From the NCBI RefSeq assembly GCF_904846525.1, contig NZ_CAJHAZ010000003.1, forward strand, positions 162,031 through 226,030: 64,000 nucleotides of DNA, given 5' to 3'. The DNA comes from Psychrobacter sp. 1044 (lineage in GTDB: Bacteria > Pseudomonadota > Gammaproteobacteria > Pseudomonadales > Moraxellaceae). The translations under genes were made by a program, and so were the position numbers. Numbering within the stretch: the stretch's first letter is position 1; the number at the start of each line of letters is the position of its first letter. Shown here one piece after another: positions 36,534 through 46,752 of the stretch. Below the pieces are notes generated by a model that saw only the letters and a program-made list of their open reading frames with translations, searched no databases and was not told the DNA's origin.

Positions 36534-37103
36534 ATGAACAACATGTTATTTCAAATCTTTGATTTGGTCACCACCTTCGCCATGATGTTGGTGTTTATTC
36601 GCTTTATGCTGCAATTTGCAGGGATGGATGCCAGCAACCCCATGATTGCGCCTGCCTATAAAGCAACGCACATTGTCGATGTGTTTGGGCGTATTTTTCC
36701 AACCGTCGGGCAAGGGCGTATCAGTATTGCGGCTATCGTCCTGATGTTTTTGATTCGTTTGATCGATATCTCTGGAAAAGCAGCACTGACCCATAAAGGT
36801 ATCGCTCCTGTACCGTTATTTTTTACTGGTACTATCAGCTTGGTATTAGACTTTTTACGTATGTGTCGCTATCTCGTCATTGGTTCCATCATTGTCAGCT
36901 GGATTGTGGTCTTTACCCAATCTCAGCATCCGATTATTGGTATCATTGTCGATTTAGCGGAGCCAATCTTGGCACCATTTCGTCGAATCACGCCAAACTT
37001 GGGCATGATTGATTTATCACCAATGGTCGCCTTCATTGCTTTTATTTTGCTTGAGATGTTTATTGGTGGCTTTGCCGCGAGCTTCATGCCAATGTTGGGT
37101 TGA
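36534..37103 (+). CDS. yggT: YggT family integral membrane protein
   Basis: A 189-residue protein of two YggT repeats. Each has a helix pair with the conserved stretch LVFIRFMLQFAGMDASNPM, or IIVSWIVVFTQSQHPIIG followed by LAPFRRITPNLGMIDLSPM. The LxPxRRxxPxxGxxDxSP block is the family signature. Role is not established; it is linked to osmotic tolerance and cell division in some bacteria. It follows proC. Confidence 0.93.
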   Translation: MNNMLFQIFDLVTTFAMMLVFIRFMLQFAGMDASNPMIAPAYKATHIVDVFGRIFPTVGQGRISIAAIVLMFLIRLIDISGKAALTHKGIAPVPLFFTGTISLVLDFLRMCRYLVIGSIIVSWIVVFTQSQHPIIGIIVDLAEPILAPFRRITPNLGMIDLSPMVAFIAFILLEMFIGGFAASFMPMLG

Positions 37104-37156
37104 GCTGGATTAATGGTCACTTGAAAGCTGTTAGCTAAAATTACCAATAGCTATCT

Positions 37157-37199
37157 AAAAAAGGGCGCTCTACGAGATATAGAGCGCCCTTTTTTTTAT
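37157..37199. terminator. Bidirectional terminator between yggT and thiD
   Basis: AAAAAAGGGCGCTCT and AGAGCGCCCTTTTTTTT form a strong GC-rich stem with A/T runs on both sides. Confidence 0.92.
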
Positions 37200-37206
37200 T
37201 GCTTAT

Positions 37207-38369
<1,163 letters not shown>

Positions 38370-38459
38370 GGTGAAGTGGGTGAGTGGCTGAAACCAGTTC
38401 CCTGCTAAGGAACCATACGTTTGCGCGTATCGAGGGTTCGAATCCCTCCTTCACCTCCA
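38370..38459 (+). tRNA. tRNA-Ser (anticodon GCT)
   Basis: A 90-nt class II tRNA. The acceptor arms GGTGAAG and CTTCACC pair fully. The anticodon stem GTTCC/GGAAC holds the loop CTGCTAA (GCT). A long variable arm (ATACG..CGTAT) and the T-arm GAGGGTTCGAATCCCTC follow, with an encoded CCA. It decodes AGC/AGT. Confidence 0.95.
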
Positions 38460-38559
38460 TTTATTCGGTTTTTAGTAGAGTAGTGACGCAGCATAAAAGC
38501 GTTAATAATCTTCTGTTTTATTAAAGCAAAAACTATTTTGATTTTAATAAAAAAAGATG

Positions 38560-38587
38560 TTGACACAAGCGAAATTATCTATATAAT
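38560..38587 (+). promoter_or_regulatory. Sigma-70 promoter of tRNA-Arg
   Basis: Consensus TTGACA, 16 bp, consensus TATAAT, ending 59 bp before the tRNA. Confidence 0.88.
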
Positions 38588-38646
38588 AACCAACCTAATT
38601 TGCTGCAATTGTTTCTTAACAACGCAGTAAATGATGTGCAAAGTAC

Positions 38647-38723
38647 GCGCTTGTAGCTCAGTTGGATAGAGCACTTGGCTACGAACTAAGGGGTCGGGAG
38701 TTCGAATCTCTCCAAGCGCACCA
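38647..38723 (+). tRNA. tRNA-Arg (anticodon ACG)
   Basis: A 77-nt cloverleaf: acceptor GCGCTTG/CAAGCGC, D-arm with AGCTCAGTTGGATAGAGC, anticodon loop CTACGAA (ACG, A34 expected to become inosine), T-arm GGGAGTTCGAATCTCTC with encoded CCA. Confidence 0.96.
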
Positions 38724-38766
38724 TTTGCATAATCACTTCTTTAACCCAGTTAGAGAAACCTTAAAA

Positions 38767-38804
38767 TAATCGCCTGTCTTATGACAATTTGGCGATTTTT
38801 TTAT
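38767..38804 (+). terminator. Terminator after tRNA-Arg
   Basis: AATCGCC and GGCGATT pair around a 16-nt loop and run into seven T. Confidence 0.82.
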
Positions 38805-38964
38805 GTCTGCAATTTCTGTGTGATAGTCTTATGAGCTGATGAGTCATACGACATGGTTATACCACATTGTTATATGACTTACGGCATCTTAGGATAATGT
38901 ACGATAAGACCGTGAATTACGGTACAATAGAGTCATTATTCACTGCTTGCTATGAGCTTGTACC

Positions 38965-39618
38965 ATGTCAAAGAGTTTACCTAAACGACCTACCAAATCT
39001 GCTGCTCAAACTAAAGCATCAGCATATCATGCCGCTGAAAGTGAAGAGCTAACGATTGCTAAACCTGGCACCCGTATGGCAGCCATTCTCTATGATGGTA
39101 TGTTAATTTTAGCGTTGTTGTTTTTGGTCGGTACCCTGCTAACCGTGATTGGTACACTTATCACGATGGAGACGGGTAGCGAGTCGTCACAAGCGCAGTC
39201 GCTGCCAACGTGGTATCAAAACGTGATTATGACGCCGTCTTTTATACTGACGTTAGTAGGATTCTATGGGATATTTTGGCGTCGCGGTGGACAGACATTA
39301 GGTATGCAGACTTGGCGGTTAAAGACGGTCAATAGTAATGGTCATTTGCTAACGTGGGGACAGTCATTTAAGCGGATTTTAGCGGCCAGTATTATGCCAC
39401 TTATATTTGGTATCATTGGTAGTGTCATTGATGGCTCGCGTGCTGTTTTATTGACCAGTGCCTTTTTGGGCTTTGTCTTTAACTATGCTTTTTGCCTCTT
39501 TAACCCACGTGGTCTCGCAGTGCAAGATATGCTATCGAATACCATTACCTTAAAAATTCCAAAAACAGAGAATGAAGGACTATGGCGGGTGATTAGAAAT
39601 CGCAAGCAAGGAAAATAA
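38965..39618 (+). CDS. RDD family membrane protein
   Basis: A 217-residue integral membrane protein. After a 35-residue basic polar N-terminus comes GTRMAAILYDGMLILALLFL, which carries the family's Arg and Tyr-Asp motif at the start of the first helix. Two or three more helices follow, with FWRRGGQTLGMQTWRLKTV in the connecting loop and the C-terminal FNPRGLAVQDMLSNT. RDD proteins are poorly understood; some affect sodium tolerance. It converges with the Ca2+/Na+ exchanger gene downstream. Confidence 0.9.
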   Translation: MSKSLPKRPTKSAAQTKASAYHAAESEELTIAKPGTRMAAILYDGMLILALLFLVGTLLTVIGTLITMETGSESSQAQSLPTWYQNVIMTPSFILTLVGFYGIFWRRGGQTLGMQTWRLKTVNSNGHLLTWGQSFKRILAASIMPLIFGIIGSVIDGSRAVLLTSAFLGFVFNYAFCLFNPRGLAVQDMLSNTITLKIPKTENEGLWRVIRNRKQGK

Positions 39619-39680
39619 ACCACATTATCATCGCCATAGTCCTTTAAGACATTTTAAGGTCTGTTAATACAATTTAAGCG

Positions 39681-40661
39681 TTACAGGTTGACGGTTTGTA
39701 TCAGCCATAAAGTATAGCCGACAAAGAATAAGACCAAAGTCGACCCAGAAGTGCGACCGAATGGACGCTTATTCATAAAGGCAAACCCACACAATACCAA
39801 GAGTAACAAGGTGACCAATCCCATCGCCACTATATCGCGCGATAAGATAATTGGACTGACTGTGATTGGCGCTATAAGCGCTGCGAGACCAACGACGCCC
39901 AAGGTGTTAAATATATTAGAGCCAATAATATTACCCAATGCCATGTCGTGTTCGCCTTTACGGGCGGCTGATAAGCTCGATACCAGCTCAGGTAACGAGG
40001 TCCCCACAGCAACAATCGTCAATCCAATCACCAGTTCGCTCACGCCCCACAGCGTTGCCAATTCTACTGCACCCCAAACTATAGCCCGCGAGCTAATGAC
40101 CAGTAAAAGCATGCCGATAACTAAGCTGATGAGTCCCCGTGTTAGGGTTTGTTCGATATGTTCAGCATCGACGCTTTCTGCTATGGGTTCTCCTTCGTGC
40201 TCATGGTTGCCTTCACGTAAGCTTAGTACAATCTGAATGCCTAAAGTCACGACCAGCAGCGCTATCAACACAATCGCATCTGCTTGGTCTAATTGCCCAT
40301 CACGCAGCTGCCATGCGGCGACCATAGTAATCAATACCAATAGAGGTAAATCACGCTTGATGATGCCCTTACGAATGATAATAGGGCTAATCAATACGGT
40401 TGCACCCAATACCAGCGCAATATTGATGATGTTTGAGCCATAAGCGTTGCCTAATGCCAAATCAGGGCTGCCTTCTAGTGCCGCCAATACTGACACGACC
40501 ATCTCAGGGGCGGATGTACCCACACCCAAAATCAACACACCTATTAAGAAACTGGGGACGTTGAATTTTTTTGCCAAGGCAGTGGCGCCATCAACAAAAA
40601 GGTCTGCACTCCAAACAAGAATAGCTAGTCCGATCAATACTGCAATAACTGCCAACCACAT
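39681..40661 (-). CDS. Calcium/sodium antiporter, YrbG/CaxA family
   Basis: Inner-membrane exchanger of 326 residues with ten or so hydrophobic helices arranged as two inverted halves. The two ion-binding alpha repeats are visible: ILGVGTSAPEMVVSVLAAL with ALGNAYGSNI near residue 45, and VAVGTSLPELVSSLSAAR with MALGNIIGSNIFN near residue 220. An acidic hydrophilic loop (HEHEGEPIAESVDAEH) separates the halves. AAGGAAA lies before the ATG. Confidence 0.92.
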   Translation of the reverse strand: MWLAVIAVLIGLAILVWSADLFVDGATALAKKFNVPSFLIGVLILGVGTSAPEMVVSVLAALEGSPDLALGNAYGSNIINIALVLGATVLISPIIIRKGIIKRDLPLLVLITMVAAWQLRDGQLDQADAIVLIALLVVTLGIQIVLSLREGNHEHEGEPIAESVDAEHIEQTLTRGLISLVIGMLLLVISSRAIVWGAVELATLWGVSELVIGLTIVAVGTSLPELVSSLSAARKGEHDMALGNIIGSNIFNTLGVVGLAALIAPITVSPIILSRDIVAMGLVTLLLLVLCGFAFMNKRPFGRTSGSTLVLFFVGYTLWLIQTVNL

Positions 40662-40820
40662 CAGTCTGTTTCCTTATTAGTGTTAATACCAAACCTAAAA
40701 ATACGCTTAGCCGTGCCAAATTCATTTAGCCTAAAAACATAGCGCTGACATTTATTTTTCTGACGACTTCATCTTTTAAGAGTGGTATAAAATGTGAATT
40801 TGCCATATAAAAATGGCATA

Positions 40821-40852
40821 AAAAAAAGCTGAATCAGAATGGAGATTCAGCT
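40821..40852 (-). terminator. Terminator of panD
   Basis: On the minus strand AGCTGAATC, an 8-nt loop, GATTCAGCT and eight T. It lies about 105 bp after the panD stop. Confidence 0.88.
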
Positions 40853-40956
40853 CTCATATTAGCATAGCGGTTTTGGTTGGATAATAAGAATAACTTCAAC
40901 AGCTTAGTCGATTGTTTATCCTTGCTTTATCCAAAAATCTTCGGTGTTCCGGTGCT

Positions 40957-41337
40957 TTAAGCCACTTGTACCGGAATGATGTTTGCCGTGTCTTTTACAG
41001 TGTTATCTTCGTTGCAATACACCAGTTTTGGCTGGTAGGTTGCCGCTTCTACTTCATCAAAATGAGCATAGGCACAGATGATAACGATATCGCCTAAATC
41101 TGCCATGTGAGCCGCCGCACCATTTAGCGAGATGATACCAGAACCTGCTTCAGCGCGGATAGCGTAGGTGCGAAAGCGCTTGCCATTGGTCACATTGTAG
41201 ATATCGATAGACTCATTTTCGCGCAGACCAGCAAGATCCAATAAATCACCATCGATACCGCATGAGCCTTCGTAATGAAGTTCGGCATGGGTGACGCGAG
41301 CACGGTGTAATTTGCATTTAAGCATATTAAGTAGCAT
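40957..41337 (-). CDS. panD: Aspartate 1-decarboxylase (pyruvoyl enzyme)
   Basis: Makes beta-alanine for pantothenate. The 126-residue precursor has HYEGSCGID with the self-cleavage site Gly24-Ser25, which yields the pyruvoyl group. The catalytic Lys9 region is [14 protein letters not shown], and Tyr/Asn residues lie in [10 protein letters not shown] and [12 protein letters not shown]. The first ATG is supported by AAGGA 8 nt upstream and by the cleavage site falling at the standard position 24-25. Confidence 0.96.
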   Translation of the reverse strand: MLLNMLKCKLHRARVTHAELHYEGSCGIDGDLLDLAGLRENESIDIYNVTNGKRFRTYAIRAEAGSGIISLNGAAAHMADLGDIVIICAYAHFDEVEAATYQPKLVYCNEDNTVKDTANIIPVQVA

Positions 41338-41437
41338 AGGTTGCTTCCTTAGCGTAACTGAGATTAATGATTCAAATCAAAAGGTTAATGGGGGATAACT
41401 TGCTAAAATAAAAGGCTATTATGGTTAAAGCATGATT

Positions 41438-42019
41438 TTATTCTGGCAGTTTGAAGCCATTAATTTGTGAACGTGCTTTTTCAATATCGCCATTTAGTAA
41501 TAATGGTAGCGCTTCAAATGCTGCTGTCAGAGCGCTATCAATGGCAATCTGTTCATCGGGCGCAGCTTTTGAGAGTACATGACCACTAACTTTAGACTTA
41601 TGACCAGGATGATCAATACCAATACGCAAACGATGGAAGTCGTTGCCGATATGAGGGGTGATATCACGCAGACCATTATGACCGCCATGACCACCATTCG
41701 TCTTAAGTTTGATACTGCCAGCTGGAATATCGAGCTCATCATGAGCAATCAGTAACTCATCATTTTCAATGCCATAAAATTTCACCATCGGCACGACCGA
41801 CTGACCAGACTTATTCATAAAGGTGAGCGGCATCAATAGACGTACGTCATGCCCATGAATCTGCCCACGTCCTGTAATTCCATGAAACTTTTTATCATGG
41901 GAGAGGGTAATGTTGAACTGCTGAGCCAAGTGATGGACAAACCAAAACCCTGCATTATGACGTGTAAACATATACTGCTGACCAGGATTACCAAGACCGA
42001 CAATAAGCTTTATGGCCAT
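41438..42019 (-). CDS. pth: Peptidyl-tRNA hydrolase
   Basis: Releases peptides from dropped-off peptidyl-tRNA. The 193-residue enzyme has IVGLGNPGQQYMFTRHNAG with the catalytic His21, FMNKSGQSV, the HDELDIPAG motif with the catalytic Asp, and GGHGGHNGLRDI. AGGGTG lies 5 nt before the ATG. It follows rplY and a terminator on the same strand, the common L25-Pth order. Confidence 0.96.
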   Translation of the reverse strand: MAIKLIVGLGNPGQQYMFTRHNAGFWFVHHLAQQFNITLSHDKKFHGITGRGQIHGHDVRLLMPLTFMNKSGQSVVPMVKFYGIENDELLIAHDELDIPAGSIKLKTNGGHGGHNGLRDITPHIGNDFHRLRIGIDHPGHKSKVSGHVLSKAAPDEQIAIDSALTAAFEALPLLLNGDIEKARSQINGFKLPE

Positions 42020-42115
42020 AAAAACACCCTGCTTAAATTGAATAAATGAGGCATAAGGTTTGTGATTATGCTATTTATTCATAGCATATCTGTTATTTTT
42101 CAAACCTTACTTACA

Positions 42116-42152
42116 AAAACAGCAGGAGATATTTATCACCTGCTGTTTTTTG
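42116..42152 (-). terminator. Hairpin terminator between rplY and pth
   Basis: AACAGCAGG and CCTGCTGTT pair around a 13-nt loop with T-rich flank on each strand. On the minus strand it would end rplY, perhaps with read-through into pth. Confidence 0.75.
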
Positions 42153-42215
42153 ACTAAACAAACCTTGTATTACATAGCAGACGCTAGGTTGCGTGCTCTA
42201 TGTAACCGTGGTTTA

Positions 42216-42890
42216 TTATTCGCCGTCTTTGTCTTCAGTGCCTTGCTCAGTAGCAGGTACGTCAGCAGCATCAACTTCTTCAGCGTCTGCGTCAACTTCT
42301 TCAACCGTTGGTGGCTGCATGTTAACGATAGTACGGTCGTGAGCATCTTCCATGTCAAGATCAAAGATGATAACGCCTTCAGGTAGTTTGATGTCTGATA
42401 GACGGAATAGATCACCGATTTCCATGCCTGATACGTCAATTTCTAGGTATTCAGGTAATTGTGATGGTAGGCAAACGATTTCGATATCAGATACTAGCGT
42501 TGATAGAACACCACCAGCTTTAGTACCAGGCGCTTCTTCACGACCAGCAAAATGGACAGGAACGTTCATATTGATTTTCTGACCTTTCACAACGCGCTGG
42601 AAATCAGCATGCATTGGGAAGCCTTTAGCTGGATGGCGTTGCAAGTCTTTGATAACCGCTTGATGCTCTACGCCATCAACATTGATTGTCAAAATGTGTG
42701 AGAAGAACGCTTCGAATTCAAGTGACTTTACTAGCTCGTTGATCTTGATTGAGATAGACGTTGGCTCTTCGTTACCACCATAGATGATAGCAGGAACTAG
42801 ATTCTGCTTACGTAGGCGGCGGCTCGCACCTTTACCTTGTTGTTCAGCAGAACGATCAACAGCGTTTAGTTCAAAATGATTAATGCTCAT
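42216..42890 (-). CDS. rplY: 50S ribosomal protein L25/general stress protein Ctc
   Basis: Binds 5S rRNA. The 224-residue long form has an N-terminal L25 domain (GKGASRRLRKQNLVPAIIYG) and a C-terminal TL5/Ctc beta domain (PVHFAGREEAPGTKAGGVL, LPEYLEIDVSGMEIGDLFRL). A 30-residue acidic Glu/Asp/Ala-rich tail follows. AGGA lies 8 nt before the ATG at 42890; the ORF's 21 upstream residues are not part of the gene. Its own promoter and a leader hairpin lie upstream. Confidence 0.95.
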   Translation of the reverse strand: MSINHFELNAVDRSAEQQGKGASRRLRKQNLVPAIIYGGNEEPTSISIKINELVKSLEFEAFFSHILTINVDGVEHQAVIKDLQRHPAKGFPMHADFQRVVKGQKINMNVPVHFAGREEAPGTKAGGVLSTLVSDIEIVCLPSQLPEYLEIDVSGMEIGDLFRLSDIKLPEGVIIFDLDMEDAHDRTIVNMQPPTVEEVDADAEEVDAADVPATEQGTEDKDGE

Positions 42891-43103
42891 GGATATAATC
42901 CTATAAAAAGAATGATGAAGTGTCTGGTCATAAAAAAGTGGATTTGCGACCAATCCACTAATACGTGATGATAGCTAACATTTATGACTGCTAATAAAAT
43001 TCACAATTGCTAAATGTAGCCATTTGCTCATCATAACGATTTTTTTGGATAGTCATTATCATGACAATCGTTACTTTTGGGCATGATCAGCACTTTTGAG
43101 AAT

Positions 43104-43135
43104 GCCAACCTAATTAAATCGAACAAATGGTTGGC
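43104..43135 (-). promoter_or_regulatory. Leader hairpin of rplY
   Basis: GCCAACC and GGTTGGC pair around an 18-nt loop, within a few nucleotides of the predicted transcription start. It is a candidate autoregulatory or stabilising structure. Confidence 0.45.
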
Positions 43136-43145
43136 ACAGGCGCGC

Positions 43146-43174
43146 ATTATACGTGATTTTGTAGTAATAATAAA
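43146..43174 (-). promoter_or_regulatory. Promoter of rplY with GC-rich discriminator
   Basis: On the minus strand: TTTATT, 17 bp, TATAAT, then GCGCGCC. The GC-rich discriminator is characteristic of ribosomal promoters under stringent control; the -35 box is weak. Confidence 0.6.
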
Positions 43175-43207
43175 GACCTACGCAAAATGACTGTGCAACA
43201 CCAATAG

Positions 43208-43250
43208 GCAAAAAAAGCGTCAAGTAAAGATACTTGACGCTTTTTTTTAA
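43208..43250 (-). terminator. Terminator of prs
   Basis: AAGCGTCAAGTA, AAGA loop, TACTTGACGCTT, with T/A runs on both sides. Confidence 0.92.
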
Positions 43251-43313
43251 ACTTAAGCAGTGTTTTATAACGAGCATTGCCAACAGAAAGTAGAGAGAGT
43301 GCTCATTAAAAAT

Positions 43314-44261
43314 CTAAGCGTCAAACATGGCGCTGATAGATTCTTCGTTATTGATACGGCGTAAGCTTTCAGCAAGCATCGGTGCGATACTCACTTGGCG
43401 GATTTTGCTACAGGCTTTTGCCGCTTCAGACAATGGAATCGTATCGGTAACAACGACTTCGTCTAGCGCAGATTCACTGATATTTTGTAACGCGTTGCCT
43501 GATAGGACAGGGTGCGTAATATAAGCCAATACGCGACGTGCACCGTTTGCTTTCAATGCTTCAGCTGCTTTACATAGCGTACCTGCGGTATCAACCATAT
43601 CATCAACGATGACGCAATCACGGTCACGGACATCGCCGATGATGTGCATGACTTGCGACTCATTGGCACGGGCACGGCGTTTATCGATAATCGCCATGTC
43701 AGTATCGCCCAACTGTTTAGCCATAGCACGCGCACGCACCACGCCACCGACGTCAGGAGAGACAACCATGATGTTGTCGTAATCTTGTTTTTGTAGGTCG
43801 TTAAGCAATACAGGCGTGCCGTAGATATTGTCTACAGGAATGTCAAAAAAGCCTTGAATCTGATCTGAGTGCAAATCAACCGTCATCACGCGATCGATAC
43901 TCACGATGTTTAGCATGTCAGCGACGACTTTAGCAGAGATAGGCACGCGAGCTGAACGAGGGCGACGGTCTTGACGGGCATAACCAAAATAAGGCATGAC
44001 TGCTGTGATGCGACCCGCACTAGAGCGACGCAGCGCATCGGCCATCATCATGATTTCCATCAAATTGTCATTGGTTGGTGCACAGGTTGGCTGCATGATA
44101 AACACGTCTTTACCGCGCACGTGTTCTTTGATTTCTACGGCGATTTCGCCATCAGAAAAACGCGTGATATCAGCTTTACCAAGAGGTATATGGAGATGAT
44201 CGGCTACGGTTTTTGCTAATTCAGGGTGGGCATTACCCGTAAAAATCGCCAAATAAGGCAT
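43314..44261 (-). CDS. prs: Ribose-phosphate pyrophosphokinase
   Basis: Makes PRPP from ribose 5-phosphate and ATP. The 315-residue protein has [33 protein letters not shown] (ATP loop), [39 protein letters not shown], and the PRPP loop [19 protein letters not shown] lies 8 nt before the ATG. It is downstream of the tRNA-Gln genes and ispE, the order common in gammaproteobacteria. Confidence 0.97.
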   Translation of the reverse strand: MPYLAIFTGNAHPELAKTVADHLHIPLGKADITRFSDGEIAVEIKEHVRGKDVFIMQPTCAPTNDNLMEIMMMADALRRSSAGRITAVMPYFGYARQDRRPRSARVPISAKVVADMLNIVSIDRVMTVDLHSDQIQGFFDIPVDNIYGTPVLLNDLQKQDYDNIMVVSPDVGGVVRARAMAKQLGDTDMAIIDKRRARANESQVMHIIGDVRDRDCVIVDDMVDTAGTLCKAAEALKANGARRVLAYITHPVLSGNALQNISESALDEVVVTDTIPLSEAAKACSKIRQVSIAPMLAESLRRINNEESISAMFDA

Positions 44262-44371
44262 GACAGAAGTCCTATTGATTGACTCAAGCAGCGACCGCTA
44301 AGCAGTGTCAAACTGCTCAAATTCAGAAAAGAGTGGTGAAAAGTTTTGATGACTACTATTACAGTAAAAAA

Positions 44372-44447
44372 TGGCAGGGGTAGCTGGACTCGAACCAACG
44401 GATGTCAGGATCAAAACCTGATGCCTTACCAACTTGGCTATACCCCT
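44372..44447 (-). tRNA. tRNA-Gln (anticodon TTG), downstream copy
   Basis: A 76-nt cloverleaf: acceptor AGGGGTA/TACCCCT, D-arm AGCCAAGTTGGTAAGGC, anticodon stem TCAGG/CCTGA with loop TTTTGAT (TTG), T-arm TTGGTTCGAGTCCAG, encoded CCA. It is identical to the copy at 44692-44767. It has no clear promoter of its own and is probably co-transcribed with that copy. Confidence 0.95.
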
Positions 44448-44691
44448 GTAATGTCTAGGCTGTGTACGTCGATATCTAATAGCAACTTTTAATAAAAGTC
44501 ATTGTTAGAATAGCGTCACGACCTGTTCGCTATATTATAAACGGATAAACCATTTAAAATATAACTGTTCCCTAGCGGTGTCCATTGCGAACTATACCGA
44601 AACTGGGATAACGTTGTCAATGTCAATAAGATAAGCGGCTATTTATAAACCACCTATGATCATTGCATATCAAACGCTTCGTACTAAAAAA

Positions 44692-44767
44692 TGGCAGGGG
44701 TAGCTGGACTCGAACCAACGGATGTCAGGATCAAAACCTGATGCCTTACCAACTTGGCTATACCCCT
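44692..44767 (-). tRNA. tRNA-Gln (anticodon TTG), upstream copy
   Basis: Base-for-base identical to the copy at 44372-44447, 244 bp away. A strong promoter directly precedes it. The left flank TAAAAAATGG is also shared, consistent with a tandem duplication. Confidence 0.95.
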
Positions 44768-44780
44768 ATTGAGGCGACCT

Positions 44781-44808
44781 ATTATAATTAAATTTTCAGA
44801 ATTTGCAA
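44781..44808 (-). promoter_or_regulatory. Promoter of the tRNA-Gln genes
   Basis: On the minus strand TTGCAA, 16 bp, TATAAT, 13 bp before the tRNA. This is the same box pair and spacing as the tRNA-Ser promoter at 38269. Confidence 0.85.
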
Positions 44809-44934
44809 GTGATTTGCGTCTTTTTATGGCTTTTATTGAAAAATAGGTCAAAAACAAACCGAATATTGGGTCAATAAAATGCTTCAAGCTGTATCTATAA
44901 TCATTTTATCTTCGCACTACAGCTCAAATCTAAT

Positions 44935-45897
44935 TCATAGATTACGAACTAAATATGCAGAACAAGGCGCCTCTTCAATCCACTTTGCTAAAAGTGCTTT
45001 GTCAGTAGCCACGCTTGCATCCAAAGGTAAAAACACTGCGCTACCAGAGCCTGTCATTCGTGCTGTGCCGAGTGCTTGCGCCTCCAACCCTTGCAAGTAA
45101 CGTAATGCTGCGCTGACGGCAGGAGCAAGACTGGTCACCACTGGCGTAAAGACATTTTGATAGGGCGTGGTCAGAGTTTGTACATAGTCGGCTTGTTTAT
45201 TTTTAATTGTCTCAACCGATAGCACAGCGATATCACGTTGTAATTTAGGATGCGCGAACAGCTGGGCAGTATTAACGTGAGTATTGGGCGTCAATACTAA
45301 ATACTGCTGGTCGGGCAACTTGATTGCGGTTAACTGCTCTCCAATACCCATCGCAATCGCATCTTGCCCAAAGATAAAAATCGGCACATCTGCGCCAATA
45401 GTGGCAGCAATTTTTATAAGCGTATCTTGATCAAAATTAAGCTGCCAAATTTCATTAAGTGTCATCAATGTCGTTGCGGCATTGGATGAGCCGCCACCCA
45501 AGCCTGCACCCATCGGCAAATGCTTATCTAAAGCGATATGCACTTGTGCTAACTGCTCAGGTAGAGTGTTTGACTGTATGGCAGCCGCTAGCAATACACG
45601 CGCTGCTTTAAAAATTAAGTTGTCTTCTATATCGGCAGTTATAGTCTCTGCACCAGCCAATATTAGAAGTTGATGATAGAGCTTATTGGCATCTAGTTCA
45701 CTATCTACTGTAAAAATTACGGCTTCATCTATGACTGAGAAATGCAAATAATCTCCCCAATCAAGCAGGCGAAACACGGTTTGCAAATTATGATAACCAT
45801 CAGCACGCTTACCTATGATATGCAAAAACAGATTAATCTTTGCCGGTGATAAGCGGGTGATGGTGGAAGTAGGCGTAGCGGCTAGGTTTTTAATCAT
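44935..45897 (-). CDS. ispE: 4-diphosphocytidyl-2-C-methyl-D-erythritol kinase
   Basis: Phosphorylates CDP-ME in the MEP isoprenoid pathway. The 320-residue GHMP kinase has RLSPAKINLFLHIIGKRADGYHNL with the catalytic Lys, the ATP loop LPMGAGLGGGSSNAATTL, GADVPIFIFGQ with the catalytic Asp, and MTGSGSAVFLP near the C-terminus. It lies between lolB and the tRNA-Gln/prs genes, the usual arrangement. The start has only a weak ribosome-binding site. Confidence 0.95.
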   Translation of the reverse strand: MIKNLAATPTSTITRLSPAKINLFLHIIGKRADGYHNLQTVFRLLDWGDYLHFSVIDEAVIFTVDSELDANKLYHQLLILAGAETITADIEDNLIFKAARVLLAAAIQSNTLPEQLAQVHIALDKHLPMGAGLGGGSSNAATTLMTLNEIWQLNFDQDTLIKIAATIGADVPIFIFGQDAIAMGIGEQLTAIKLPDQQYLVLTPNTHVNTAQLFAHPKLQRDIAVLSVETIKNKQADYVQTLTTPYQNVFTPVVTSLAPAVSAALRYLQGLEAQALGTARMTGSGSAVFLPLDASVATDKALLAKWIEEAPCSAYLVRNL

Positions 45898-45963
45898 AAG
45901 TTTCAGTCATAAGCGGCTATAGTAATCAATAATCAGCAATTTTCATCGTATTTACGTGACTAA

Positions 45964-46596
45964 TCAATGATTGATCGTCATTACTACCTTATTGCCTTGT
46001 GGCAGCACGGCACTGATTTTATTTGGTAACTTGTCGGACCCTTTATAGGTGAAGCTTGCGGTCCATTCACCATTGACTGAGCTGATTAAACGATTCTGAT
46101 CATCGAGCTGTGGTGCGCTATCGGAAGGCGCTGGGCGACCAGATATCCAATAGGGCATTTGTGAAATAGGCGCTTGCCACCCAGTAGCTTTTTTGAGCAA
46201 AGTCTCAGGATCATCAGCAGTTAAGGTACCTGTTTTTTCGCTGACTAAAGTGGCGGTTTGACCATTATACTCGATGTTGGTTTTACCAATACCGAGCGCG
46301 CCGATCAGCTCAATGGCAAAGCGATCATTCTGCTGCCCCCATGCATAGAACGCACTACCACCTTGAGTGCCTGTGGTGTCATTGGCGGGCATCGTCACAC
46401 CAATTTTGCCAGTGATATTAAAGTTCTCAAGCTTTTGCGGTGGCTCAGCGTTTTGACCTTGTAAAGTCGTGCTGGGTTGGTTGGTAGCGTTGGCTGTTTT
46501 TAGTGATTGACAACCAGACGTGATGACGAGCGCGGTTGTCACGGCAGCGAATAGCACCAATTTATTAGGCTTATTAGCATGGACCAATACTGACAT
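45964..46596 (-). CDS. lolB: Outer-membrane lipoprotein insertion factor LolB
   Basis: Receives lipoproteins from LolA and inserts them in the outer membrane. The 210-residue precursor has a signal peptide with lipobox TSGC at about 26-29 and then the LolB beta-barrel: NFNITGKIGVTM, GSAFYAWGQQNDRFAIELIG, WQAPISQMPYWISGRP. GAGGA lies 6 nt before the ATG. It is next to ispE and near hemA, as in other gammaproteobacteria. Confidence 0.92.
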   Translation of the reverse strand: MSVLVHANKPNKLVLFAAVTTALVITSGCQSLKTANATNQPSTTLQGQNAEPPQKLENFNITGKIGVTMPANDTTGTQGGSAFYAWGQQNDRFAIELIGALGIGKTNIEYNGQTATLVSEKTGTLTADDPETLLKKATGWQAPISQMPYWISGRPAPSDSAPQLDDQNRLISSVNGEWTASFTYKGSDKLPNKISAVLPQGNKVVMTINH

Positions 46597-46752
46597 GATG
46601 TTTCCTCAAAGATAGACAAATTTACGAAATCATTGTTTCGAAAAGAGGTTAGCTTAATGGTTGTATGTTACTCAGTTATGCGTGGCTGTTAGTATCTTAT
46701 GAGTGCCTTGTAATCATAGCATGCAACGATTTATCCACTATAAAACGGCGGG

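Larger units (their letters stand above)
42891..43313. other. Spacer between prs and rplY with rplY promoter and leader
   Basis: No gene. On the minus strand it contains, in order, the prs terminator (43208-43250), the rplY promoter (43146-43174) and an untranslated leader of roughly 250 nt with a hairpin at 43104-43135. Confidence 0.55.
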
